Source: UBA10364 sp905182675
GTDB taxonomy: Bacteria; Bacteroidota; Bacteroidia; Flavobacteriales; Schleiferiaceae
Direction of reading: 5' to 3'
DNA length: 64,000 bases
Assembly: GCA_963933975.1 (NCBI GenBank)
Contig: CAWVWE010000006.1
Location: 30,038 to 94,037, forward strand
Each line of letters starts with the position of its first letter. Positions within the stretch are counted from its first letter, which is position 1. This document shows, one piece after another, positions 36,010-45,079 of the stretch. Below the pieces are notes generated by a model that ran no database searches, was not told the origin of the DNA, and saw only the letters and a list, made by a program, of their open reading frames with translations. A program made the translations under genes and the position numbers.

Positions 36010-38208
36010 TTATTGAGCGTCTAATATGGTGACGCTACCGGTGACAACATATTCATAATTGTCGGCCGCATTGACAAGTTCAATGGTATAGAAATAGACA
36101 CCATCAGCTAGTTTAGCACCGTTTTGATTGGTACCTCTCCAAGGTGTGGAATTGTCGTATAATGGTTCACTTTGCCATACGCGATCTCCCCATCTGTTGA
36201 AGATGTTCACACGACTTAGGTCCTCATAATCTTCAACAAACCTGATGATAAATTCATCATTGATGTTGTCTGAATTTGGAGTAATAAAGTTGGGTACTAC
36301 AACGGTATCAGGAACAGGTGGAGTGGTAACAATAATAGGCAAGCAGTTCGAGTACGCCATGTACTGTGTGTCCAAAGGATTTAAAGTGCGAATACAAACA
36401 CGGTATTCACCGGGCAGTAATTCAACGAACATCTGGTACGTAGTATCTGGAGCGACCACAGGGTTTTGCGGAGATCCAACATGATCATGAACGAACTCTG
36501 TCATCCATGTTCCTGCTATTTTTTCTTGCAGAACAACTGCATAGCTATCCACTGGCCAAGCGTTATAGGTGTTCCACTGGAGGTTGATAGCATTCGTATC
36601 AGGATCTAGGATAGGGACAACACCATTATCACGTTCTAGTAATATACTGTGTGCGTCGCTGGTATTTCCCTGTAGATCATCATTAAGTTTCATGTTAACA
36701 CGGTAGTCGTAACTGTCTTGGTCAACTTTGATAAAACCAATTTGATTATCCTTAAAGTCATATTTGTATTGGTTAAACACCGTACCCACTTTGTTATAGG
36801 CAGTTGCTCCAGGATCCTTGCGGAAAATTTGCCACTCTTGGAATAGGTAATTTGGATAGGATGAAGTATCCGCACTCCATTCGACCACTGGATTTTCATC
36901 GTTTTCAATACTCACGTTTTCCAGGTCGTATACAGCGTTAAAACAACCTTGAACATTCAGTTGAATAGTATCAAACTCATTCATTGGGAAGCCACACTTA
37001 TTTAAAAGTGTATTTCCGTCATTCCCTGTCTTAGAGTACAAGAAGTACTTTCCGTTTTTAGAAAGTGGTTTGTACAGCGTGACTGTCATTTCGGTTGCTT
37101 CATTGTTGTTATCACAATTCGCAGAAAGTGACTTGATCGCCAATGGCTGACCATCTGGCTTGGTCAAACGGAAATCTGTTCCGTCTGGTGAGATAGAGCT
37201 ACAATCTAACTTCACTTTAAATTTCATGGTCACGATGGTGTCCAGACAAGTGTAGTCAACCGTAGGTAGACCGTTGTCAGGATCAGGATAGATACCAGGT
37301 GATTGGTAGTCTAACTGCACACCAGCTTGTGCTAATGGCGTACAAGCAGAAGCAATTGCGATTTGCATATCACGGTTAACTTCACCAATTTTTCTCCAAA
37401 CGTATAATGTTGAATCATATCTGTACTCATCAATAGTAACAGCCATAACATCAATCTCGACCGCAGATGGAGTAAATGAAATTAAACCCGTGGCAGAATT
37501 CATCGTCATGGAATTAACCGGTGAAGTTGTTATAGGCTGGTCATAAGTCCAACCCGTAGCATAGGCAAGATTTGTGCCGGCACAACTACCTGAGTTTCCA
37601 CCTTTCACGTAGTCTAAACGATAAAATAATGAATCACCATCAGGCTCAATAGCACTTTGCTTCCAGTTAAATGTGCGTCCTGTACAAAACGCTCGAACGG
37701 GCTCAGAAACAAACTCAGGCGAGGTGTTTTGACCAATCTGATTGTTCAGCTTTGCCTCAATATAAAAACCTTGCGAAGAAGGATTGGTGATATTATCTAC
37801 CGCAGGATTCCGACAACAACTAGACCAAGCAAATGTCCAATCTGGTGCATTTCCACCCAATGTTATTTCCCCTTCGTAGATGTAAACCTCAATGGTAACA
37901 CCTGCGTTTGCCGCAGATACACAGTCAAATAAAGTTGGCGCTACCAATCCCGAACCAGTTTGTTGGGTACAGGTCGTAGAAGCCGTTGAGTAATTAGCGG
38001 AACAAGCATAGACTGTTATTGAAGCAGGCATGCCGATTCCCGTTGCATCGCGATAGAGTCTAGCGATGACTTTATATTTATGTGTGCCACCTGTCGAGCT
38101 GATGTATTCGTACTGAATATCACCACCAGCAAGGTGAGAAGCTTCTACTGTGTTTGACATTCCGACGAATGCAGCAGCAAAAAGTATGATTTTTAAAAAG
38201 TTCTTCAT
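36010..38208 (-). CDS. T9SS type B secreted surface protein
   Basis: A 732-residue protein with signal peptide (MKNFLKIILFAAAFVGMSN) and a mature start ASHLAGGDIQYEYISSTGG that is common among large Bacteroidota surface proteins. The C-terminal ~90 residues, from VVPNFITPNSDNINDEFIIR through VNIFNRWGDRVWQS to YFYTIEL, are the gliding-motility-type (CHU_C, TIGR04131) sorting domain recognised by the type IX secretion system. The middle holds Ig-like/FN3-like modules with paired cysteines. Likely cell-surface adhesin or matrix protein; ligand unknown. Confidence 0.9.
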   Translation of the reverse strand: MKNFLKIILFAAAFVGMSNTVEASHLAGGDIQYEYISSTGGTHKYKVIARLYRDATGIGMPASITVYACSANYSTASTTCTQQTGSGLVAPTLFDCVSAANAGVTIEVYIYEGEITLGGNAPDWTFAWSSCCRNPAVDNITNPSSQGFYIEAKLNNQIGQNTSPEFVSEPVRAFCTGRTFNWKQSAIEPDGDSLFYRLDYVKGGNSGSCAGTNLAYATGWTYDQPITTSPVNSMTMNSATGLISFTPSAVEIDVMAVTIDEYRYDSTLYVWRKIGEVNRDMQIAIASACTPLAQAGVQLDYQSPGIYPDPDNGLPTVDYTCLDTIVTMKFKVKLDCSSISPDGTDFRLTKPDGQPLAIKSLSANCDNNNEATEMTVTLYKPLSKNGKYFLYSKTGNDGNTLLNKCGFPMNEFDTIQLNVQGCFNAVYDLENVSIENDENPVVEWSADTSSYPNYLFQEWQIFRKDPGATAYNKVGTVFNQYKYDFKDNQIGFIKVDQDSYDYRVNMKLNDDLQGNTSDAHSILLERDNGVVPILDPDTNAINLQWNTYNAWPVDSYAVVLQEKIAGTWMTEFVHDHVGSPQNPVVAPDTTYQMFVELLPGEYRVCIRTLNPLDTQYMAYSNCLPIIVTTPPVPDTVVVPNFITPNSDNINDEFIIRFVEDYEDLSRVNIFNRWGDRVWQSEPLYDNSTPWRGTNQNGAKLADGVYFYTIELVNAADNYEYVVTGSVTILDAQ

Positions 38209-38295
38209 GGGTATGTGTGCTAATGGTTTTGACCTAGAATATAAATATCCGCAAATCTCGCCAGTTAAGCAACTATAATGAGCGAACGAATCGTC

Positions 38296-38907
38296 CTATT
38301 TAGATACGAGCAGGTACAGGGCGCAAAAGCCAATGATTGAGCCAGAGAAAACCTCGAACAACGTATGACGCTTTAAATAAACCCTCGCCCATCCAACAGC
38401 GCCTGCACAGGAAGCTAATGTAATGACAACCAGTAGACTACCTTGATTGTAAAAGTCAAATAGTCTAACATACAAAGCTATAAATCCAGCGATGCCTGCC
38501 ATATGAGCGCTACTTTTGAAAAAAGGCAATGCAATGGTAGAGGCAAAAACAACAATGGCACTCGCGAACACACTGTAGGTAACTTCTAAAGGTACTCCAC
38601 TGCGGGCTAAGAAGTTTGCCGTCGCGAGCATACTTGCCGCAGCGGTCAGATAAGGATAAATACGTTCTTCCCTTTTGACAAGGTGAATGCTGGAAATAAT
38701 ACCTGTCCATCGTAGTAAAAGCGTTCCGAGCAAGGGCCCAACATATGTTCCGAGAAAGACTATTGCGGTAACTCTAAAAACAATAGAAAAGTCGATCACC
38801 TGAGGAACAACGAATAAAATATACACCACCCCAACGGTTGGGAGAATTCCGGGGTGGAATAGATAGCTTATTACTTGAGCGGTAATATGTTTAGGACCTA
38901 ACCTCAA
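38296..38907 (-). CDS. PAP2-like membrane phosphatase
   Basis: A 203-residue protein with about six membrane helices. PAP2 motifs are recognisable but altered: KREERIYP (residues 78-85) for motif 1, KSSAHMAG (131-138) for PSGH, and WARVYLKRHTLFEV (173-186) with the catalytic-type His181. The serine/glycine of PSGH and the aspartate after the motif 3 histidine are not standard, so activity is uncertain. The start is TTG directly after the rpoN stop. Confidence 0.65.
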   Translation of the reverse strand: MRLGPKHITAQVISYLFHPGILPTVGVVYILFVVPQVIDFSIVFRVTAIVFLGTYVGPLLGTLLLRWTGIISSIHLVKREERIYPYLTAAASMLATANFLARSGVPLEVTYSVFASAIVVFASTIALPFFKSSAHMAGIAGFIALYVRLFDFYNQGSLLVVITLASCAGAVGWARVYLKRHTLFEVFSGSIIGFCALYLLVSK

Positions 38908-38908
38908 C

Positions 38909-40351
38909 CTAAAGTTCTTTTCTCATTCTCGCTACGGGGATATCGAGTTGTTCTCTGTATTTAGCCACTGTTCTGCGGGCGATAGGGTAGCCCTTTTCCT
39001 TTAGAATATTAGCCAGCGCTTCATCAGTTAATGGCTTACGTTTGTTTTCTTCGCTTACGACATCTTCCAGAATTTTCTTGATCTCTCGGGTACTGACTTC
39101 TTCCCCATCTGAGTTTGTCATAGACTCTGAGAAGAATCGCTTAATTAAGAAGGTTCCGTAGGGCGTTTGTATGTATTTGTTTGATGCGACACGTGAGACA
39201 GTCGAAATGTCCATTCCAATTTCTTCAGCAATATCTTTTAATATCATAGGCCTAAGCTTACGCTCATCACCGGTTAAAAAATATTCCTCTTGGTAATTTA
39301 GGATGCAACTCATGGTGAGCATCAAGGTCTGTTGCCGCTGAACAATGGCGTCAATAAACCACTTTGCACTGTCGAGTTTTTGCTTCACGAAAAGTGCTGC
39401 TTCCTTCTCTGATTTGTTTTTCTCAGTGCTTGCTTTATAATGCTCAAGCATCTCGCGATACTTACCACTTAAGCTAAGTTCCGGAGCATTTTTACCGTTC
39501 AGGGACAGCTGTAATTCGTCATCTACAATTTGCAGATTATAATCTGGAATGACATTTTCTGTTGGTCGACTCATGTTCGAAGACCCTCCCGGTTTTGGGT
39601 TTAATCGGCCTATTTCTTCAATAGCTTCTCGCAATCCCTCCTCATCTATTCCCAGCCTATCCATGAGTTTTTGATAATGACGTTTTACAAAAACATCAAA
39701 GTATTGGTCGAGTATAGAAATAGCTAGATTTACCTTAAGAGAGGGAGTTTTGCGTTCCAATTGTATCAGTAAGCACTCTTGCAAATCACGAGCTCCAACC
39801 CCAGCGGGGTCCAGATCTTGGATCACTTGAAGCAGCCTATCTAATGTAGATTCGTCTGTGAAAACACCTTGAGAAAAGGCCAAGTCGTCTACAATATCTT
39901 CTAGGGACCTTCGTAATAGACCATCATCGTCAATCGTCCCTACGAGGTAGATGCAAAGGTTTAAATCTTCATCATTTAGATTACGTAAATGAAGCTGTGA
40001 GATTAGACTCTCATGAAAACTTTCACTTACCACAACGGGTGACTCGTAGAGCTCATCGTCTGCGCTGTAATTGTTTGTCTTTGTTCTGTAATCAGGAGTC
40101 TCATCATCAGGGATGTAATCATCCCAGTTGATTTCCTCCATGCTATCTCGAACCTCACGTTCTTCGTTTGGATCGTTTTCAAAAGTGTCTTCAACTTTAT
40201 CTAAACCTTCAGCCAGGGCTGGGTTTTCTTCAAGCTCTTCCTTTATCCGAGCTTCAAGACTTTGCGTTGGCAACTGCACAAGCTTCATCAACTGAATCTG
40301 TTGAGGACTCAACTTCTGTTGAAGTTTATGTGCAAGAGACTGCTTTAACAT
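38909..40351 (-). CDS. rpoN: RNA polymerase sigma-54 factor
   Basis: A 480-residue sigma-54. Region I at the N-terminus is glutamine- and leucine-rich (LQQKLSPQQIQLMKLVQLP), region II is acidic, and the RpoN box reads ARRTVAKYREQ near the end. The core-binding and helix-turn-helix parts are complete (DISTVSRVASNKYIQTPYG). It directs transcription from -24/-12 promoters with AAA+ activators, none of which is in the window. Confidence 0.97.
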   Translation of the reverse strand: MLKQSLAHKLQQKLSPQQIQLMKLVQLPTQSLEARIKEELEENPALAEGLDKVEDTFENDPNEEREVRDSMEEINWDDYIPDDETPDYRTKTNNYSADDELYESPVVVSESFHESLISQLHLRNLNDEDLNLCIYLVGTIDDDGLLRRSLEDIVDDLAFSQGVFTDESTLDRLLQVIQDLDPAGVGARDLQECLLIQLERKTPSLKVNLAISILDQYFDVFVKRHYQKLMDRLGIDEEGLREAIEEIGRLNPKPGGSSNMSRPTENVIPDYNLQIVDDELQLSLNGKNAPELSLSGKYREMLEHYKASTEKNKSEKEAALFVKQKLDSAKWFIDAIVQRQQTLMLTMSCILNYQEEYFLTGDERKLRPMILKDIAEEIGMDISTVSRVASNKYIQTPYGTFLIKRFFSESMTNSDGEEVSTREIKKILEDVVSEENKRKPLTDEALANILKEKGYPIARRTVAKYREQLDIPVARMRKEL

Positions 40352-40378
40352 GATATAAGTAGACTACGCGTTTTGAGG

Positions 40379-41782
40379 TTAAAAATTTGCGCTTCCTGGT
40401 GTCCTTGGGAAAGGAATGACATCTCGTATATTACCCATACCAGTAGCGAACAAAACAAGTCGTTCAAAACCGAGTCCGAATCCACTGTGAATGCAAGTAC
40501 CAAACTTCCGCGTCTCTAAGTACCACCAAAGCTCTTCTTCTGGAATACCTACCGCTGCTACTTTCTCTTTTAATATGTCGTAGCGTTCCTCGCGCTGAGA
40601 ACCACCGGCTATTTCTCCTATACCAGGGAATAAAACATCCATAGCCCGCACAGTCTTGCCATCATCATTGAGGCGCATGTAGAAGGCTTTAATATTTGCT
40701 GGGTAATCATAGATCACTACGGGCGCCTTAAAATGCTTTTCTACAAGAAATCGCTCGTGTTCACTTTGTAAATCAATGCCCCAATCTGTAATAGGATATT
40801 TGAATTTCTTCTTCTTATTCGGCTTGCTGTTTCTTAATATTTCGATTGCTTCTGTATAGCTCAATCGTATGAAATTGTTGTTGACGACGGACTCCAGTTT
40901 TTCTATTAGGCCCTGTTCTGCACGTTCGATCGTTGGCTTTCCTTTCTGCTCGTCTTCAAAACGGGCATCTAAGAATTCAAGATCAGCGCGACAATGCTCG
41001 AGCACATAGGAAAGTGTATGTTTTAAAAAGTCTTCAGCAAGATCAATATTCATTTCCAAATCATGGAAAGCCATCTCTGGCTCAACCATCCAAAATTCAG
41101 CTAAATGCCTTGTAGTGTTTGAATTTTCAGCACGGAATGTAGGTCCGAAAGTGTACACTTTCCCCAGCCCCATAGCCCCTAATTCACCTTCTAACTGACC
41201 ACTTACAGTAAGGTGTGTTTCTTTTCCGAAAAAGTCCTCTGAAGATTCTTTGTCAGTCCCGTTTGGCAGCGTGGAAACACGGAACATTTCACCTGCTCCT
41301 TCAGCATCTGAACCTGTTATAATAGGGCTGTGCCAGTTGAAAAAGCCTTCTTTATTAAAATAGCTATGAATGGCAAATGAAAGTGCATGGCGTAACCTGA
41401 ACACTGCACCAAAGGTGTTTGTGCGTGGTCTTAAATGAGCAATCTCTCTTAAGAACTCAAGACTATGTTTTTTGGGCTGGAGTGGATATTCATCTACAGG
41501 CGCATCCCCTAAAACTTCAAACCCTTCAACAATGATCTCGACGGTTTGGCCCTTCCCTTTGCTTTCGGTTAAAACACCCGTGATGGCTAAGCTAGATCCG
41601 GTGGTAACACGTTTGAGCTGTTTTTCGTCTTCTTTTTCAAAATCGATTACGCATTGTATGTTCGCCAAACACGAGCCATCGTTTAGGGCAATAAATCTGT
41701 TGCTTCTGAACGAACGAACCCATCCCTTGACGGTGATTGTGGTGCCTATTTCAGGCTGCTGTAGAACTTGCTTTATGCTCAT
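40379..41782 (-). CDS. asnS: Asparaginyl-tRNA synthetase
   Basis: This 467-residue class II synthetase charges tRNA-Asn. The N-terminal OB fold (IGTTITVKGWVRSFRSNRF) binds the anticodon; motif 2 is FRAENSNTTRHLAEFWMVEP and motif 3 is GFGLGFERLVLFATGM. Length and the ending VIPFPRTPGSANF are typical for AsnRS. It lies 27 bp upstream of rpoN. Confidence 0.97.
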   Translation of the reverse strand: MSIKQVLQQPEIGTTITVKGWVRSFRSNRFIALNDGSCLANIQCVIDFEKEDEKQLKRVTTGSSLAITGVLTESKGKGQTVEIIVEGFEVLGDAPVDEYPLQPKKHSLEFLREIAHLRPRTNTFGAVFRLRHALSFAIHSYFNKEGFFNWHSPIITGSDAEGAGEMFRVSTLPNGTDKESSEDFFGKETHLTVSGQLEGELGAMGLGKVYTFGPTFRAENSNTTRHLAEFWMVEPEMAFHDLEMNIDLAEDFLKHTLSYVLEHCRADLEFLDARFEDEQKGKPTIERAEQGLIEKLESVVNNNFIRLSYTEAIEILRNSKPNKKKKFKYPITDWGIDLQSEHERFLVEKHFKAPVVIYDYPANIKAFYMRLNDDGKTVRAMDVLFPGIGEIAGGSQREERYDILKEKVAAVGIPEEELWWYLETRKFGTCIHSGFGLGFERLVLFATGMGNIRDVIPFPRTPGSANF

Positions 41783-41851
41783 GTGTAATAAATCTTAGAC
41801 ACAAAGATGCATTATCGATTTCAAATAAGCCCAGCTCTTGGGAAAAAACAA

Positions 41852-41883
41852 GTCAATTACACTGAATTGGCACGAAAATTGAC
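41852..41883. promoter_or_regulatory. Palindromic half-sites, candidate TetR operator
   Basis: GTCAATT at 41852-41858 is followed after six bases by AATTGGC (41865-41871), a palindrome with one mismatch, and a perfect complement AATTGAC stands at 41877-41883. The three half-sites lie in the gap between asnS and the TetR gene. TetR-family regulators bind such palindromes, usually near their own gene, so autoregulation of the efflux operon is plausible. Confidence 0.35.
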
Positions 41884-41944
41884 ATTAAGCCGGGACTCAG
41901 GAAACACTTTTTGTATAAAACGTTTTTAGAGCGCGCGAAATACT

Positions 41945-41952
41945 TACTTTCG
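41945..41952 (+). promoter_or_regulatory. Candidate -7 box of the TetR-efflux operon
   Basis: TACTTTCG differs by one base from TAnnTTTG and lies 12-19 bases before the TetR ATG. No clear -33 TTG is at the right distance. Support is positional only. Confidence 0.3.
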
Positions 41953-41963
41953 CCCCGCATTTT

Positions 41964-42584
41964 ATGATGACACCGGATCAAGACATACAACGTATATATA
42001 CGAAAGGTTTCGAACTGTTTAAGCAGTTCGGTATCAAGGCCGTTACCATGGATCAAATCTCCCAGGCCTGCGGAATATCTAAGAGGACGCTGTACAAGCA
42101 CGTAGATAATAAGCAAGACTACTTAAAGAAGGCTTTCTTGTTTATTGCTGAGGTGATGAACAGGGAGTTGCATGCGGCAGTGAACTCCGCAAATGGCAAT
42201 GCCATAGATGAATTATTTGCAATTGAAAAATTTGCGGAGCTTCGGATGCGAGGTGAAGAAGATAAACTGATATTCCAGCTAGGCTATTATTATCCTGAAG
42301 TTGCCTCCATACTGAAGAAGAAGAGAGAAGAAATAGTTTTCTCCTTTACCAGAACAAACCTGAACAAGGGTATAGATGAAGGCACCTACCGGAATGATCT
42401 ACACATAGAGCACATTGCGATGCTTTATTATGGTCATATTCTTGCATTGCATGAAAGCGTTATCTCGGATACAACCTTAGATCTAGATGACTTGAGAAAT
42501 ACCAGTCTGAAATACCACATTAGAGGCATCGCATCCGCGAAAGGCCTTGAATATTTAAATAAACTAATACAAACAGAACAATGA
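41964..42584 (+). CDS. TetR family transcriptional regulator
   Basis: A 206-residue regulator. The N-terminal helix-turn-helix is KAVTMDQISQACGISKRTLY with KHVDNKQDYLKKAF following (residues about 24-57). The C-terminal part is an all-helical ligand domain. It precedes tolC-hlyD-RND genes and overlaps the first by ATGA, so it most likely represses this efflux operon in response to a substrate of the pump. Confidence 0.92.
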   Translation: MMTPDQDIQRIYTKGFELFKQFGIKAVTMDQISQACGISKRTLYKHVDNKQDYLKKAFLFIAEVMNRELHAAVNSANGNAIDELFAIEKFAELRMRGEEDKLIFQLGYYYPEVASILKKKREEIVFSFTRTNLNKGIDEGTYRNDLHIEHIAMLYYGHILALHESVISDTTLDLDDLRNTSLKYHIRGIASAKGLEYLNKLIQTEQ

Positions 42585-43912
42585 AAAAAAACGCTCTGCT
42601 TTTCGTTTCCATGTTCATAGCGCTTTCTGCGCAAGGTCAGCAAAAGTTTACGTTGTCCTCTGCACAGGAATATGCGCTTGATCATGCATATGGGGTGCAA
42701 ATTGCTAAACTTGAGATTGACCGAGCGAAGCAGATTTATCGCCAAAACCTTGCGTCTGGTCTGCCTCAAGCAAGTGCTCAGGGTCAGTATGCTTACAATA
42801 TTGAATTAGCCTCTTTAGTTGCTGATCTAGACAATGATCCGAGTACTTTAGAAAAGCTAACGTTTGGAACAGACTATCAAGCGCAAGGAGGTCTTGTGGT
42901 TACACAATTAATTTTTGATGGTTCTTTTGTAGTTGGTCTTATGGCTGCCAAAGTCTTAAAAGACAACGCAGCATTGGGCATGGAAAAATCTAAATCTGAA
43001 CTCCGCCGCGAGGTGGCGAAGGCCTACCATTTGGCGTTACTTAGTGAGGAAAGTGTCAAAGTTCTAAAAGCTAATGAGGGTTACCTAGCGGACTTGGCTC
43101 AAGAGATGCAAAAGTTAAATCAAGCCGGGATGGTGAGCAAGGCAGATGCAGATCAAATGATGCTTAACTACAACAACATTAAAAATGCATTACGCTTCAG
43201 TGAGGGTCAGGCGAATGTTACTAAGATGCTGTTGAAACTGCAGATGGGTTATGCTGTTGACCTGGATATTTTGTTAGCAGATGACCTGGAGGATTTGGTT
43301 GTAAAAGCGGCTGGTTCTTCAGCTATGGCTGATTTAGCATTCGACGCAAGGAAGACGGTTGATTACAAGTCTGTGGCAAATAGAGTTGAAGGTGCAAAGC
43401 TCGAAGTCAAAAATGAGTATATGCAGTATCTCCCATCTGTTGCAGTGAGCTACCAGAACAACATTCAATATCAAAGCCAAGACGCGAATATTTTTAGTGA
43501 CAACGCTATTGATATCCCAAGCAGCTTAGTAGGAGCAAGCATTAGTATTCCATTGTGGAGTTCAGGTGGAGGCGCGGCATCACTTCAGCAGTCAAAAATC
43601 AGGAGAGATCAGGCACTTATTGGTTTGACCCAATTAGAGCAAGGTCTAAAGATGCAACACGCGTCTTTAGTGAATGAGTTCCACCGTTCGGTAGCAGATT
43701 ATTTGTCGCAGAAGGAAAATGTGGAATTAGCACAGAGAATTCGTGACCAACGTCGCAAAGAATACGAGCAAGGCATGGTTTCCTCCATGGACCTCACTCA
43801 AGCTGAAGCCCAATATCAAGAGGGTCTTCAAGGATTGTTTCTATCTGCTCAAACAGCACTGGACAAACAATCCGAACTGGAATATTTAATGACTAAACAG
43901 ACCTTGAAATAA
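42581..43912 (+). CDS. TolC family outer membrane efflux protein
   Basis: A 443-residue protein with signal peptide MKKNALLFVSMFIALSAQG. Two OEP repeats with long alpha-helices are visible (AQEYALDHAYGVQIAKLEID and, in the second half, DYLSQKENVELAQRIRDQRR), and the end ALDKQSELEYLMTKQTLK is typical. It provides the outer-membrane channel for the pump encoded downstream. Confidence 0.93.
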   Translation: MKKNALLFVSMFIALSAQGQQKFTLSSAQEYALDHAYGVQIAKLEIDRAKQIYRQNLASGLPQASAQGQYAYNIELASLVADLDNDPSTLEKLTFGTDYQAQGGLVVTQLIFDGSFVVGLMAAKVLKDNAALGMEKSKSELRREVAKAYHLALLSEESVKVLKANEGYLADLAQEMQKLNQAGMVSKADADQMMLNYNNIKNALRFSEGQANVTKMLLKLQMGYAVDLDILLADDLEDLVVKAAGSSAMADLAFDARKTVDYKSVANRVEGAKLEVKNEYMQYLPSVAVSYQNNIQYQSQDANIFSDNAIDIPSSLVGASISIPLWSSGGGAASLQQSKIRRDQALIGLTQLEQGLKMQHASLVNEFHRSVADYLSQKENVELAQRIRDQRRKEYEQGMVSSMDLTQAEAQYQEGLQGLFLSAQTALDKQSELEYLMTKQTLK

Positions 43913-43921
43913 CACCATATC

Positions 43922-45058
43922 ATGAAAAAAACGTTATCCATTTTTAGTATTGCAATTCTCGCAGCTTGTAGCTCGCCAGAGCAAGCGACTGGAGATATAG
44001 CAGCAATGAGCGCACAAAAAGACAGTCTTGTTTCCGTCCGTTCCGAGCTAAACACCCAAATCACACTACTTGAAGAACAGCTTTCTAAGCTTGATACTAC
44101 TGCGCGCTACGATGCTGTGACATCATTGAGCGTTGAGACAGCTGTCTTCCTTCATTATTTTGATGTTTTTGGTACGGTTGAAGCGGATAAAAGCATCAGT
44201 TTATTCCCTTCTGCAAACGGTAAAGTAGAGAGAATCTATGTGAAGAATGGCCAGCGTGTTGCTCAGGGTCAATTATTAATTAGCCTAGACACGGATATTT
44301 TACAGTCTTCTTTAAAAGAGTTAGAGAATGGATTAGCGCTTGCTAAGACGATGTTCGAGAAGCAGCAGAAGTTATGGATTGATGAGCAGATTGGCTCAGA
44401 AATTCAATTTCTACAAGCCCAGAATCAATACAATGGTTTGGTTCAGCGTGTTAAAACATTGAAGGAGCAAATTCAGTTGAGCGAGGTTCACGCTCCTTTT
44501 GCAGGTACCATAGACAACATCTTCGTCAAAGAGGGTGAAATGGCTGGTCCACAATCTCCATCAATGAGACTAGTGAACACATCAGGTGTTTATGTCAAAG
44601 CTGATGTGCCTGAATCTTATGCCAATCGTGTTCACGTGGGTACTCCTGCTAATATAGCTTTCACCTCAATGGACTACGAATTAGCTGCTGAAGTGTTACA
44701 AGTAGGACAGTTCATTGCGAAAGGAAATCGCACATTCACCATCAACGTTAGCTTGCCTGTCTCAGACGGTGTGAAGCCAAACCAAATGGTTCATGTTGCG
44801 CTACAGGATTACAAAAATGAAGAAGCATTGACGGTTCCTGCAAGTTTAGTTCAGCAAGACGTTGAAGGAAATGACTTTGTCTACACGTTAAAGATTATTG
44901 ACGACGCGGCTTTCTATGAAGTTGCAAAGACGTGGGTGACTACTGGATTGACCTATGGAGATAAGACTGAAATCACCACGGGTCTTGAACAAGGCATGAT
45001 GGTGATCGACAAGGGCTCACGTAGCGTTCGCACAGGACAACGTGTCGTAAAAGGTTAA
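43922..45058 (+). CDS. RND efflux periplasmic adaptor (lipoprotein)
   Basis: A 378-residue membrane fusion protein. The signal ends in a lipobox, ILAACSS, so it is anchored by a lipid at Cys16. A short coiled coil, the biotinyl-lipoyl-like domain (NGKVERIYVKNGQRVAQGQL), an alpha-hairpin and the beta-barrel (VHAPFAGTIDNIFVKEGEMA) follow in the usual order. It links the RND pump to the TolC protein; 9 bp after tolC and 21 bp before the pump gene. Confidence 0.92.
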   Translation: MKKTLSIFSIAILAACSSPEQATGDIAAMSAQKDSLVSVRSELNTQITLLEEQLSKLDTTARYDAVTSLSVETAVFLHYFDVFGTVEADKSISLFPSANGKVERIYVKNGQRVAQGQLLISLDTDILQSSLKELENGLALAKTMFEKQQKLWIDEQIGSEIQFLQAQNQYNGLVQRVKTLKEQIQLSEVHAPFAGTIDNIFVKEGEMAGPQSPSMRLVNTSGVYVKADVPESYANRVHVGTPANIAFTSMDYELAAEVLQVGQFIAKGNRTFTINVSLPVSDGVKPNQMVHVALQDYKNEEALTVPASLVQQDVEGNDFVYTLKIIDDAAFYEVAKTWVTTGLTYGDKTEITTGLEQGMMVIDKGSRSVRTGQRVVKG

Positions 45059-45079
45059 CAGCAGAAATACGCCATCAAC

